A stretch of DNA of 57,667 bases from CAZYHU01 sp964524475. GTDB lineage: Bacteria > Patescibacteriota > Minisyncoccia > Phycocordibacterales > UBA1006. Location: the NCBI GenBank assembly GCA_964524475.1, contig CAZGCO010000003.1:1-57667 (forward strand). The letters run 5' to 3'. Below the pieces are notes generated by a model, which saw only the letters and a list, made by a program, of their open reading frames with translations, ran no database searches and had not been told where the DNA came from. Positions 1 through 8,641 of this stretch are shown here, in pieces. The position numbers and the translations under genes are program-made. Every line of letters begins with the position of its first letter. The stretch's first letter is position 1.

Positions 1-61
1 GGAATCGAACCTACATCTATTCCTTAGGACGGAACTGTTCTATCCATTGAACTACAAAGGC
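1..61 (-). tRNA. tRNA-Arg(CCU), 3' end cut by window edge
   Basis: The reverse strand folds as a tRNA: acceptor GCCTTTG, D-arm GTTC/GAAC, anticodon arm GTTCC/GGAAT with loop GTCCTAA (anticodon CCT), and the start of the T-arm GTAGG-TTCGATT. The acceptor 3' strand lies outside the window. It would read the AGG arginine codon. Confidence 0.9.
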
Positions 62-99
62 AAAAATCTGGTATAAAACCAGATTTTATCATAGCATAA

Positions 100-384
100 T
101 TAGGCTGCCATTGCCACGGTATCATCAGAGATTCCCAATTGTGTGCGAAGCATTTTTTCATTAAACCCAAGAATAACCACAGGGTCAGTATCAGGGGTAG
201 TATCATCAGTAATTTTAATTACCGGGACACCCATTTGTCCTGTTAGATCAATAGCTTCAGAACGTTTTGTCATATCTTCTGCAACATTATAATCAGTATA
301 ATCAATACCGTGGTCATTAAAAAAGTCTTTTGCGACATGGCAGAAATGACATGTAGGAGTAGAGTAAATTTCTATTTTTTTCAT
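100..384 (-). CDS. glutaredoxin / NrdH-like redoxin
   Basis: 94 residues, a whole thioredoxin-fold glutaredoxin domain. The N-terminal strand MKKIEIYSTPTCHFC carries the redox motif CHFC at residues 12-15, and the cis-proline strand is GVPVIKI. Such proteins are cytosolic dithiol reductants, and one natural client is ribonucleotide reductase, encoded about 5 kb away; that link is inference. The residues between the cysteines (HF) differ from classical CPYC glutaredoxin and CVQC NrdH, so the electron donor is uncertain. It sits alone between the tRNA and the DivIC-like gene, all on the minus strand. Confidence 0.85.
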   Translation of the reverse strand: MKKIEIYSTPTCHFCHVAKDFFNDHGIDYTDYNVAEDMTKRSEAIDLTGQMGVPVIKITDDTTPDTDPVVILGFNEKMLRTQLGISDDTVAMAA

Positions 385-427
385 ATAATTTAAAATGGTT
401 AGTATTTATAATATATACAGTATATCA

Positions 428-859
428 TTATTTCCAAAAAACCAATACTGCCAAAATTTTACCCCAGAATGTTTTAGGTTCTGTAATATCGGCAGGTTTT
501 GGGGTATTATCAATAACAAGAATTAATTTTTCACCAGGTTTTGTTACACGATATCGCTCACGGATCTCGTCTTCGATACCAGTATCAGTAGATAAACGTT
601 CTATAGACTGAGTAACTTGTTGTTCTTTTTCTTGTAATTTACGTAATTCTGCCAGATACGTATCGCGCGCACGTACCACCTTGGTATGTTTACGATACAT
701 ACCAATAACAGAGATAACCAAGATGACACACAAAATCAATAATCCTATAACAACCAAAAATCTAACACTCCCAGAACCTGTTAATGGTTTTTTTTCACGA
801 ACAGATTTTCTATAATTCAAATCATAATGAGATGATTGCATATATGGACAGAATACCAT
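428..859 (-). CDS. FtsB/DivIC-like septum formation initiator
   Basis: 143 residues: a basic N-terminus, one transmembrane helix at about 34-53, a coiled coil at about 60-95, and the family tail in which a Gly-Ile-Glu-Asp segment leads to IRERYRVTKPGEKLILVI. FtsB/DivIC proteins are bitopic scaffolds of the divisome. On this strand a TATAAT box ends only 5 nt before the ATG at 859. Transcription may therefore start at or inside this codon, and the second Met (start at 841) is the alternative start. The 22-bp gap to the divergent microprotein holds both promoters. Confidence 0.75.
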   Translation of the reverse strand: MVFCPYMQSSHYDLNYRKSVREKKPLTGSGSVRFLVVIGLLILCVILVISVIGMYRKHTKVVRARDTYLAELRKLQEKEQQVTQSIERLSTDTGIEDEIRERYRVTKPGEKLILVIDNTPKPADITEPKTFWGKILAVLVFWK

Positions 860-864
860 TTTTA

Positions 865-872
865 ATTATAAT
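865..872. promoter_or_regulatory. overlapping divergent -10 boxes
   Basis: The 22 bp between the start codons at 859 (minus) and 882 (plus) contain TATAAT on the plus strand (867-872) and TATAAT on the minus strand (865-870 read in reverse). The plus box ends 9 nt before its ATG and the minus box 5 nt before its ATG. No separate ribosome-binding site can fit. Confidence 0.55.
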
Positions 873-881
873 AATCTAGGT

Positions 882-998
882 ATGAATATATTTACTTCTA
901 AAAATCGTGCCCGTATTAAATGGGTATGGGCAGTTATCGGTATATTAGTTATCTTTTCGATGATTGTAGTGTATTCTGGGGCATTACGTATGTTCTAA
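882..998 (+). CDS. 38-residue single-pass membrane microprotein
   Basis: The ORF runs from ATG 882 to TAA 998. The protein has a short basic head (MNIFTSKNRARIKWVW) followed by one hydrophobic helix ending at YSGALRMF. A TATAAT box lies 9 nt upstream, and a 13-bp hairpin terminator begins right after the stop. Promoter, ORF and terminator together argue that it is real. I do not recognise a family. Its divergent neighbour is a divisome protein, so an envelope role is possible, but that is inference. Confidence 0.6.
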   Translation: MNIFTSKNRARIKWVWAVIGILVIFSMIVVYSGALRMF

Positions 999-1000
999 AT

Positions 1001-1031
1001 AAAAAACTATACCTAATAGGTATAGTTTTTT
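1001..1031. terminator. bidirectional terminator
   Basis: A perfect 13-bp stem (AAAAAACTATACC / GGTATAGTTTTTT) with loop TAATA. It ends the 38-residue gene on the plus strand and the small membrane-protein gene on the minus strand, whose stop codon overlaps it. Confidence 0.9.
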
Positions 1032-1266
1032 ATTTACTATTTACCATACCAGCAAATAATTCAATATTATGTTGTGCTTGTGAAAAAAATTCAGAAATAT
1101 ATGGCTTACTTAGTGAATATAACCCAAATACTGATCCAATGATAATTACCCAATATATAATATTTAGATTACGGGACCATCGTTGTCGTCGGTCAATTTT
1201 TTTTAAATACTCGTTATTTTCTTTTCCTTGTGCATATATTTTTTCTAAAAAAGAGTTCTGTTCCAT
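1030..1266 (-). CDS. small single-pass membrane protein
   Basis: 78 residues: an acidic/basic N-terminal stretch of about 30 residues, one transmembrane helix (about 34-50), and a short polar tail. No family recognised. It is the last gene of the minus-strand operon: one base separates its start from the stop of the Hsp20 gene, so translation is probably coupled to it. Confidence 0.6.
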   Translation of the reverse strand: MEQNSFLEKIYAQGKENNEYLKKIDRRQRWSRNLNIIYWVIIIGSVFGLYSLSKPYISEFFSQAQHNIELFAGMVNSK

Positions 1267-1267
1267 A

Positions 1268-1807
1268 TTAACTAATACGTAATTTTGTCTGACGTTTTTT
1301 ATCGAATTTTGGCAACGTAATGGTTATAAGCCCATGTAATTCTATAGCCTTTGCTTGTTCGATATCAATTTCATCAGGTAGGTTAATAATACGCTCAAAC
1401 GCCCCCCAGTAAAGTTCACGAGAAAAATATTCCTTATCATAACTGGCAGGTAATGGTTCACGAGACCCACAAATAATAACTTGTTCACGAGAGATTTTTA
1501 TATCTAAATCTTCTTTTTTAATTCCTGCAGTCATAGTTTGAATATATATATGACCATCATCTCCATATACATCCACTGCCAGTTCAGCAATTTCTTCATG
1601 ATCTTCATCTATGGTATTAGATTCATATACAGGATCACTATCTAGAGACAGACTATGTAACGTACTATGATGTTCTGTTATATAATCATCGTCATCATGA
1701 AAAGAACGAGGAGAATTTTTTGCTTCAGGGATAAAGTCTAAATCATCGTCAGTCATACGAATACTGCCGGTAAGTCTCTCAAAAAAAGAAGGTTTTCGTT
1801 GTGCCAT
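1268..1807 (-). CDS. Hsp20 / alpha-crystallin small heat-shock protein
   Basis: 179 residues. A disordered, acidic N-terminal region of about 75 residues is followed by an alpha-crystallin domain (about 80-175): TMTAGIKKEDLDIKISREQV, the FSRELYWGAFERIINLPDEI segment, and the terminal strand GLITITLPK. Small heat-shock proteins are ATP-independent holdases that keep unfolding proteins available to DnaK/DnaJ, both encoded later in this window. The C-terminal IxI motif is replaced by LRIS. It sits 16 nt downstream of the PrsW gene in the same operon. Confidence 0.85.
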   Translation of the reverse strand: MAQRKPSFFERLTGSIRMTDDDLDFIPEAKNSPRSFHDDDDYITEHHSTLHSLSLDSDPVYESNTIDEDHEEIAELAVDVYGDDGHIYIQTMTAGIKKEDLDIKISREQVIICGSREPLPASYDKEYFSRELYWGAFERIINLPDEIDIEQAKAIELHGLITITLPKFDKKRQTKLRIS

Positions 1808-1823
1808 AAAATAAAATTAAAAA

Positions 1824-2519
1824 TTAATGAGACAGTTCTGATAAAGATTTCAAACGCTGGAATACAATAATGACAATAACTGCCACGAACCATATCCCCG
1901 TAACAGCCAAGGTCGTACTGCGTGATGTCTCTTGTAGTATAAAATAATTAAACACAGAATGCAATCCAACAGCGAGCCCTAAACCAAATATCATATGTAT
2001 TGTTTTAATTAATCCACCACGACGAAATGCGAGTCCGAGCATAATGCCAATAACACCTGCAGTCACCGTATGTAATACCGTAGCTCCCAAAAATCTAATA
2101 TTACCAGTACTTAATATCGCAGTAATATTATTATCAATAATTGGCTGTAATAAATATAATGTATTTTCAAGTCCAGAAAAACCAAGAGCGCCAGTAATTA
2201 AATAAATCGTATAATCAATAGGGTCAGTCAAGTATCGTGAAGGAAAGGTAATCAATGCTATCATACCAAACTTGATCAATTCTTCTAATATTGCATAAAT
2301 AACAATGACTTCTGATGGATGAAAGGGGAACGATTCCACAAATGCCTTCATGGGTAAAATAATAAACAATGAAAACATACCTGCCAAATATGCTAAAAAC
2401 AACAACCCAATAGGATTTTGATGATTATCATCAGATAACCAAAACCATAACCACAAAAAAGTGGGCACGATACCCCCGAGGGTTGCCCACAAAATTGTTG
2501 TTAGTTCAATACCGGCCAT
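1824..2519 (-). CDS. PrsW-family intramembrane protease
   Basis: 231 residues with about seven hydrophobic segments. The family motifs are in order: EELIKF (EExxK) near 84, GLENTLYLL near 116, HTVTAG near 149, and GLHSVFNYF near 183. PrsW-type enzymes are membrane glutamic-type peptidases; in Bacillus PrsW starts cleavage of an anti-sigma factor, but no sigma/anti-sigma pair is seen here, so the substrate is unknown. The ATG lies 19 nt inside the 3' end of valS, which implies translational coupling. Confidence 0.8.
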   Translation of the reverse strand: MAGIELTTILWATLGGIVPTFLWLWFWLSDDNHQNPIGLLFLAYLAGMFSLFIILPMKAFVESFPFHPSEVIVIYAILEELIKFGMIALITFPSRYLTDPIDYTIYLITGALGFSGLENTLYLLQPIIDNNITAILSTGNIRFLGATVLHTVTAGVIGIMLGLAFRRGGLIKTIHMIFGLGLAVGLHSVFNYFILQETSRSTTLAVTGIWFVAVIVIIVFQRLKSLSELSH

Positions 2520-4672
2520 GATTCTATTATAAGCAATTTATGTTCTTTTTCCAAATTTTTATCTGTAGTTGCATCATGTATATGTTTCCAGATTGTTTCG
2601 GTAATAAACGGCATGAACGGATGGAGGAGTTTCAGCAGGGTAATGAGCTGTAGATAGAGTAACCACTGTGCTGACTGTTTTTCTGTTTCTGTACCGGTAG
2701 TAATTTTTGTTTTACTGCGTTCGATAATTACATCAGCAAAGGTATGCCAGAAATAATGATACAACTTTTCACCTGCGAGTGAAAATTTGTATTCATTCAT
2801 CTCACGAGTAACGATAGTAATTAATTCATTTAATTCATCCATTGATTGTTGGTCTTCATTATCTAATACAGGGGATAGATTAGTATCTAAATCAGAAATA
2901 TTTTCAAGTACGAACCGTGATGCATTCCAGATTTTATTTGCGAATTTTTTATATGCATTTATTTTTTCAAGTGAAAGTGCAGTATCTGCACCTGCTGGAT
3001 TACCAATAATTAATGCCATTCGGAGAGCGTCAATTCCATAATCATTTGCAACATCAATAGGAGATATAACATTTCCTTTTGATTTTGACATTTTTTTACC
3101 ATGCTTATCCAGTACCATTCCATGAAGATAAATATCTTTGAAGGGAACTTGATTTGTTAAATATTTTCCAAACATCAACATTCTAGGAATCCATTTAAAA
3201 ATAAGTTCAGTACCCGTTTCCATAAGCTGAGTAGGGTAGTATTTCATATCTGCACCATCTGGATACCCAAGAGTCATCAAAGGCCATTGACCACTTGAAA
3301 ACCAAGTATCAAAAGTATCTGTATCCTGAATCCATCCTTCACCTGGACATTCTTTTGCTGCCTGATACTCCTCGATACCATCTTCATTTTTCTTGAACCA
3401 TGCAGGAATCTGAATACCCCAAACAATCTGTCGTGAAATATTCCAATCTATTGGATTCGACATCCAGTGTCTAAAGATTTTTTCATGTGCCTCAGTGAGA
3501 ATATTAAATTCTTTATTATCAAGAGCTTGTAGAGTCATATCTGCAAGTGGTTTCATTTTTACAAACCACTGAGGTTTTACCTGGGGTTCAATAGTAACAC
3601 CAGTTCGTTCACAGATGCGTACATTATGTTTATAATTGTCTTCAATTTTTACAACAAGTCCTTTAGCTTGAAGTTTTTCTACAATTTTTGCGCGTGCTTC
3701 GGCAATTTTCATTCCTGCAAATTCACCAGCAATAGGGAGGAGTTTGCCGTCCCAGTCAATAATTTGTTCCATGTCTAAGTTGTATTTTTGAGCAAGGTCA
3801 AAATCTACCTGACTGTGCCAAGGAGTAATTGTCATTGCCCCTGTTCCAAGTTCTGGATCACTAGCCTCATCCTTGATAACCGTTGCAGTCATCGGTCCAT
3901 TAATCCATTCTAATTCAATTTTTTGTCCATGATGAAATTCTGCATAACGAGGATCGTGTGGGTTTACTACTACATATTTGTCACCAAATTTTGTTTCTGG
4001 TCGGGCAGTACCGATTACGAATGGACCATATTGGAAATAATAAAACTTGTCGACTTGTTCAACGAACTCTGTTTCAATATCTGAAAGAGAGGTTTTAAAT
4101 TTTGGATTCCAATGAACAATACGACTTCCTCGATAAATCATGTCGTCGTTAAACATTTTTATAAAGGTATCTTGAGTTCGAGATACTACTGATGGGTCAA
4201 GAGTAAAAAGATTTCGTGACCAATCACAACTAACACCGAGTTTTCTCCAATCGGCTTCCATAAATTGTTTTTTATCCATTACGAAATCATAAATTTCTTT
4301 ATATAGTTCAGTATTAGACATTCCAAAACGACTTCTGCCTTGTTTTTGAAGCTCTTTTTCGTATACACCTTGAGTTTCAAAACCTGCATGATCAGAACCT
4401 GGAATCATAAGTACACTTTTTCCTCGCATTCTTTGAAAGCGTGCCATAATATCTTTTAATGTGGTATCTAGTGCATGTCCTGCATGGAGTCGTCCATTTG
4501 CATTTGGAGGTGGCATAATAGTCGTCCAAGTCTCTGTTCGTGGTCCAGTGGCATTATCAGGTAAATTATCAGGATTAAAAAAACCAGAATCTTCCCAGAT
4601 TTGATAAGTAACTGACTCGTTTTCAGCAGGACTATAAGGTTTTAATAATTTCTCAGGAATATTAGTTTCCAT
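2501..4672 (-). CDS. valS: valyl-tRNA synthetase (compact)
   Basis: 723 residues, clearly below the 880-950 of typical bacterial ValRS. The Rossmann HIGH motif appears as LHAGHALD (about 62-69). PGSDHAGFETQ follows, then the CP1 editing domain (GTARPETKFGD) and the KMSKS loop GKKMSKSKGN. The protein ends just after the anticodon-binding helical bundle and lacks the C-terminal coiled-coil arm. It attaches valine to tRNA-Val in the cytosol. It is the second gene of the operon, starting 2 nt after the PQ-loop protein. Confidence 0.97.
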   Translation of the reverse strand: METNIPEKLLKPYSPAENESVTYQIWEDSGFFNPDNLPDNATGPRTETWTTIMPPPNANGRLHAGHALDTTLKDIMARFQRMRGKSVLMIPGSDHAGFETQGVYEKELQKQGRSRFGMSNTELYKEIYDFVMDKKQFMEADWRKLGVSCDWSRNLFTLDPSVVSRTQDTFIKMFNDDMIYRGSRIVHWNPKFKTSLSDIETEFVEQVDKFYYFQYGPFVIGTARPETKFGDKYVVVNPHDPRYAEFHHGQKIELEWINGPMTATVIKDEASDPELGTGAMTITPWHSQVDFDLAQKYNLDMEQIIDWDGKLLPIAGEFAGMKIAEARAKIVEKLQAKGLVVKIEDNYKHNVRICERTGVTIEPQVKPQWFVKMKPLADMTLQALDNKEFNILTEAHEKIFRHWMSNPIDWNISRQIVWGIQIPAWFKKNEDGIEEYQAAKECPGEGWIQDTDTFDTWFSSGQWPLMTLGYPDGADMKYYPTQLMETGTELIFKWIPRMLMFGKYLTNQVPFKDIYLHGMVLDKHGKKMSKSKGNVISPIDVANDYGIDALRMALIIGNPAGADTALSLEKINAYKKFANKIWNASRFVLENISDLDTNLSPVLDNEDQQSMDELNELITIVTREMNEYKFSLAGEKLYHYFWHTFADVIIERSKTKITTGTETEKQSAQWLLYLQLITLLKLLHPFMPFITETIWKHIHDATTDKNLEKEHKLLIIESWPVLN

Positions 4673-4674
4673 GG

Positions 4675-4941
4675 TTATTTTTTATAAATAATAAATTGAT
4701 AAATAAGTACAACATGTATGAAAAAAGAAATAATATCAGGAATCATAATAAAATAATCATGGCGAATATAAGTATAAATAATTCTAAGAAATAAAAGTAT
4801 AATCCCAAAACCAATAATAATCATAGACATTCCCGATCTTTTTTCTTTATAATTTTTATATATCTGTCCAGTAAGTCCTAATAAAATAACACAAAGTGCC
4901 AAGATACTTACAGAAAAACCAAGTATATATTCAATATTCAT
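4675..4941 (-). CDS. PQ-loop / SemiSWEET-like membrane protein
   Basis: 88 residues from the ATG at 4941, with three predicted transmembrane helices. After helix 1 comes LTGQIYKNYKEKRSGMS, which resembles the PQ-loop pattern (P/T-Q-I-x-K-x-x-K-x-x-S-x-x-S). Bacterial SemiSWEETs are three-helix sugar transporters that act as dimers; the substrate here is not known, and the proline of PQ is Gly. I prefer this start over an upstream one because TATAAT (4949-4954 on the minus strand) lies 7 nt before it. First gene of the valS operon. Confidence 0.5.
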   Translation of the reverse strand: MNIEYILGFSVSILALCVILLGLTGQIYKNYKEKRSGMSMIIIGFGIILLFLRIIYTYIRHDYFIMIPDIISFFIHVVLIYQFIIYKK

Positions 4942-5301
4942 AAAAATAATTATAGCCCCTGGGGGACATATACTGGGAGTCTCATAATAAATTGCATAAT
5001 ATACAAAATATAGCATTTTTTTATAATTTTGTCGAAAAAAAACAAAATTGAATTATTCATAAAAAATAAAAATGTTATGTTTTACTATTGTCTTATAAAT
5101 GCACATTATAAACGAGGTATTTTTATATATAACTGGACAATAATAGAAGGTATGTTTTGTATTAAAAATTTTTATGTAAAAATAGCTGTTTTCTTTGCAA
5201 AAATATTCGTTACCTATTACAATAGGATGACTAGATTCTCTGTGGTGTTATTTTCAGAGTTTCATATTTTTTTATTCATTACTAACTCTCACATATTCAC
5301 T
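4942..5301. other. divergent intergenic region before nrdB
   Basis: 360 bp without a gene. It holds the minus-strand -10 box of the PQ-loop operon (4949-4954) and, just upstream of it, the small palindrome CCCCTGGGG (4956-4964). The remainder is very AT-rich. I find no NrdR-box pair, no convincing plus-strand -35/-10 for nrdB, and no RNA gene. Confidence 0.4.
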
Positions 5302-6440
5302 ATGATTATCACCATCATCAAAAAACGCAGTGGCGCAGTTGTTGCCTTTGACCCAGCACGTATTACCAGTGCTATTGCCCGTGCATATATTGCTAATGAT
5401 AAACCATTATTTGATGCGGACCTTGAAAAACTAACGAACCAGGTTGTTCGCCAGTTGGAATACCATTGTGACAATATAACAGCGGAAGGAGAGCAATGTG
5501 TACCAGAAGTTGAACATATTCAAGACATTGTAGAACGAGTAATAGCACAACAAGGTGATTTTGAAATTGCAAAGTCATACATTTTATATCGACAAGAACG
5601 TAACAAAGAACGTAATCGGGATATTTTTAAAAAACGGCTTTATTTAAAACCATATGAATATCCAGAGTTATATGAATATGCAGATGCGGTCAGACATTCA
5701 TATTGGATTCATACTGAATTTAATTTCGTTAGTGACGTTCAGGATTTCAAAGTTCACGTAACTGACGCAGAACGAAATGTTATTAAAAATACGATGCTTG
5801 CTATTGCACAAATCGAAGTTGCCGTAAAAACATTCTGGGGTGATATTTATAAAAAAATGCCAAAACCAGAAATCGGTGCAGTAGGAGCAACATTTGCAGA
5901 AAGTGAGGTTCGTCACACTGATGCGTACTCACACCTGCTTGAAATATTGGGACTTAATGAAGATTTTGAAACTATATCATCTATTCCTGCACTCATGGAC
6001 CGTGTGAACTACTTGGAAAAAGCACTTAAAAATGCACGTAGTGAAGACAATAGAGAATATAGTCAATCAATACTACTTTTTTCACTGTTTATTGAACATG
6101 TTTCTTTGTTTTCACAATTTTTGACTTTGAAGTCACTATCGTAACACTTTGTCGTGAATCATATTAAGCAGAGAAAAAAGTAGTGGAATGGATTTTTGAA
6201 AAAGGGGAATTAGAATATATGCCGCAGGCAGTAGTATTGGAATTTATTAAAAAACGATTTAATAATTCATTGGAAAGTATTGATATTGAAAAAATATTTA
6301 CGACCGATGATACACTCCTTGAACAATCTGAATGGTTTTATGATGAAGTAATTGCTACAAAACACGGAGATTTCTTTAATAAAAAATCTATCAACTATAA
6401 CAAAAAAGGTAAAAGTATTACCAGTGACGATCTCTTTTAA
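5302..6440 (+). pseudogene. nrdB: ribonucleotide reductase NrdB with N-terminal ATP-cone; interrupted
   Basis: Residues 1 to about 105 form an ATP-cone (opening IIKKRSGAVVAFDPARI, closing AKSYILYRQERNKE). An R2-type radical subunit follows, with E-V-R-H plus a Tyr four residues after the His (ESEVRHTDAY), and the second-half Glu in LFIEHVSLFSQF. The frame then stops at 6142-6144. The C-terminal part resumes in another frame at about 6168 (EWIFEKGELEYMP to SITSDDLF, stop at 6440). About 60 residues, including the expected second EXXH metal-ligand pair, are missing between the two parts. R2 proteins make the radical that NrdA uses to reduce ribonucleotides. The break may be an assembly error rather than a dead gene. 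The start is the ATG at the first ATP-cone residue; the upstream ORF extension is low-complexity. Confidence 0.85.
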
Positions 6441-6468
6441 TTATTAATTTTATCAAAAAACAACTATT

Positions 6469-8185
6469 ATGTACTGGCTCAACGAAAACAGTAGAAAATT
6501 CCTAGCCAAAGACTATCTCATGAACGGACAACCAGCCGAAGACCGAATACGAGATATCGCCAATACTGCTGAAAAATACCTAGGAAAACCAGGATTTGCA
6601 GATAAATTCTATGACTATATGTCAAAAGGTTATTATTCTCTGGCAACCCCTATTTGGACGAACTATGGACTATCGCGCGGACTCCCGATTAGTTGTTTTT
6701 CTAGCTATATTGCCGATGACATGTCACGTATTCTCTATACGCAGGCAGAAGTAGGTATGATGACCAAATATGGTGGGGGGACAGCAGGACATTTTGGAGA
6801 CGTTCGTCCGCGTGGTTCAGTGATTGACGGTAACGGACATTCATCAGGAGCAGTCCATTTTATGGAGCTCTTTGATAATTTAATTAACATCGTCAGTCAG
6901 GGAACTGTTCGNNNNNNNNNNCCCATATTTACCTGTGGAGCATGGTGATATTGATGAGTTTTTAAATATTGGTAAAGAAGGCCACCCAATTCAGGAATCA
7001 ACCTATGCAGTAACCGTTACTGATAAATGGCTACAGGATATGGTAGCTGGAGATCAAGAAAAACGCAGAATATGGGCAAAAGTAATACAACGTCGTACAG
7101 AAATTGGTTATCCATATATATTTTTTACCGATACGGTAAATAACAATACGGTTGATGTATACAAAGATAAACAAATGAAAATACACGGAAGTAATCTATG
7201 TTCTGAAATCGCATTACCGACCAGTGATGAAATATCTTTTGTATGTTGTCTGTCATCACTAAATCTGCGTCATTACCATGAATGGAAAGACACCGACGCA
7301 GTAGAAACATTGGTTATGTTTTTGGATACAGTTATCTCAAGTTTCCTTGAGCGACTTGAGGCACTCCGTGATCACGAAGATCCTAAAAAACATTCAGCAT
7401 TTTATTTTATGCAGCGAGCATATAAATTTGCACGTGAACACAGAGCACTTGGTATGGGAGTTTTGGGATGGCATACATTTTTACAAGAAAATAATATCGC
7501 TATGGAGGACAAGGAGGCTTATGATTTAAATAAAGAAATATTTAAACTCATCCATGATAGAGCCTACGCTGCATCAGCGCAATTAGCTATAGATTATGGT
7601 GAGCCAGAAATTCTCAAGGGATATGGTCGCCGCAATACTACATTACTTGCTATTGCACCAACTACTTCATCGGCGTTTATTTTGGGGCAAGTTTCACAAG
7701 GCATTGAACCATTTATGTCAAACTGTTTTGTAAAAGACGTAGACAAGATAAAAGTAACGATTAAAAACCCAACCTTGGAAAAACTCCTCGATGAAAAAGG
7801 TCAAAATAATTCAGAAACATGGACCAGTATCCGTGATCATGACGGATCAGTCCAGCACCTGGATTTTCTGACAAGTCATGAAAAATCTGTATTCCATACA
7901 TTTAGTGAAATAGATCAGCGAGTAATTATTGAACAGGCTGCCGAACGTCAAGAGTTTATCGATCAGGCGCAATCACTAAACCTTATGATTGATCCAAGTA
8001 TCGCCACCAAAGACCTTAATGCATTATATCTCTATGCATGGGAAAAAGGTGTGAAGACACTCTATTACCAACATAGTATGAACGCAGCACAACAGTTCGG
8101 ACGCAAAAAATTACAAGAAAAAGAAACATCAAAACCAAAAGTATTGGTTGCTGACGATGGAATCTGTATAAACTGTGAAGGATAA
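6469..8185 (+). CDS. nrdA: ribonucleotide reductase catalytic subunit NrdA (contains an N gap)
   Basis: About 570 residues, starting directly with the NrdA fold and without its own ATP-cone. Visible: substrate-site Cys in LPISCFSSYIADDM, catalytic-loop Cys in SNLCSEIALP, partner Cys in FVCCLSSLNL, the radical-transfer tyrosines YYQHSMNA, and the C-terminal redox pair CINCEG. Ten Ns at 6912-6921 misstate the gap length, so the reading frame appears to break there; both sides align to one protein (GTVR before the gap, PYLPVEHGDIDEF after). The gene lies 28 nt after nrdB and ends before a strong terminator. It reduces NDPs or NTPs to deoxy forms, presumably with the nearby glutaredoxin as electron source. 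Confidence 0.93.
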
Positions 8186-8193
8186 ATTATTAT

Positions 8194-8226
8194 AAAAAAA
8201 GCCTGCAAGAGTTGCAGGCTTTTTTT
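8194..8226. terminator. bidirectional terminator after nrdA
   Basis: Stem AAAAAAAGCCTGCAA / TTGCAGGCTTTTTTT with loop GAG. It serves nrdBA on the plus strand and the 119-residue gene on the minus strand. Confidence 0.92.
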
Positions 8227-8232
8227 ATAATA

Positions 8233-8592
8233 CTAATTTTTAAACGGTGAACCGTCACGAATTTTTAACATCTTAAATTCAGTTAATGTATTAAAGATAA
8301 AGGTTTCAATATCTTTTTTTCTATCCTCAAAAGCTTCAATTGGTTCAAGAGGATATCTTTCATAGACCTGAATTTCGAGTTTTAAGATCATTTCTATTAA
8401 TACACCCGCCCAAACATGGCAAATCTTTTGAGTGTTGTAAAGAGAAATTGTGTAATTAATACCCTCTACCTGAGAGTAAATTTTATCGGAATGAATCGAA
8501 ATACTATTAGTAATATAAAAGTATCCACTTTTTTTATTGAAAGGTACCCGTAAATTCATAATGTTACGATTTAATTTATTACAACGTATCAT
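8233..8592 (-). CDS. hypothetical protein, 119 residues
   Basis: Soluble, mixed alpha/beta composition, no transmembrane helix or signal peptide, no recognised motif. The N-terminal half contains short hydrophobic strands (YFYITNSISI) and the C-terminal half an acidic helix (EPIEAFEDRKKDIETF). It stands alone, convergent with nrdA and sharing its terminator. An earlier Met-Asn-Leu start (residue 12) is also possible. Confidence 0.5.
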   Translation of the reverse strand: MIRCNKLNRNIMNLRVPFNKKSGYFYITNSISIHSDKIYSQVEGINYTISLYNTQKICHVWAGVLIEMILKLEIQVYERYPLEPIEAFEDRKKDIETFIFNTLTEFKMLKIRDGSPFKN

Positions 8593-8641
8593 ATTAATAT
8601 AGTATTGTCAAATACTTTTTTATATAGTATATTTATTTTGG

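Noticed and set aside
920..1282. 120-residue plus-strand ORF across 920-1282
   Set aside because: It runs through the terminator at 1001-1031 and lies antisense to the small membrane-protein gene; the real plus-strand gene is the 38-residue ORF in another frame.
5029..5301. N-terminal extension of about 90 residues on NrdB
   Set aside because: Low-complexity Phe/Ile/Lys sequence with no domain; the ATP-cone begins exactly at the ATG at 5302.
4942..5301. NrdR boxes upstream of nrdB
   Set aside because: No pair of ACACWATATWTWGTGT-like 16-mers with helical spacing was found.
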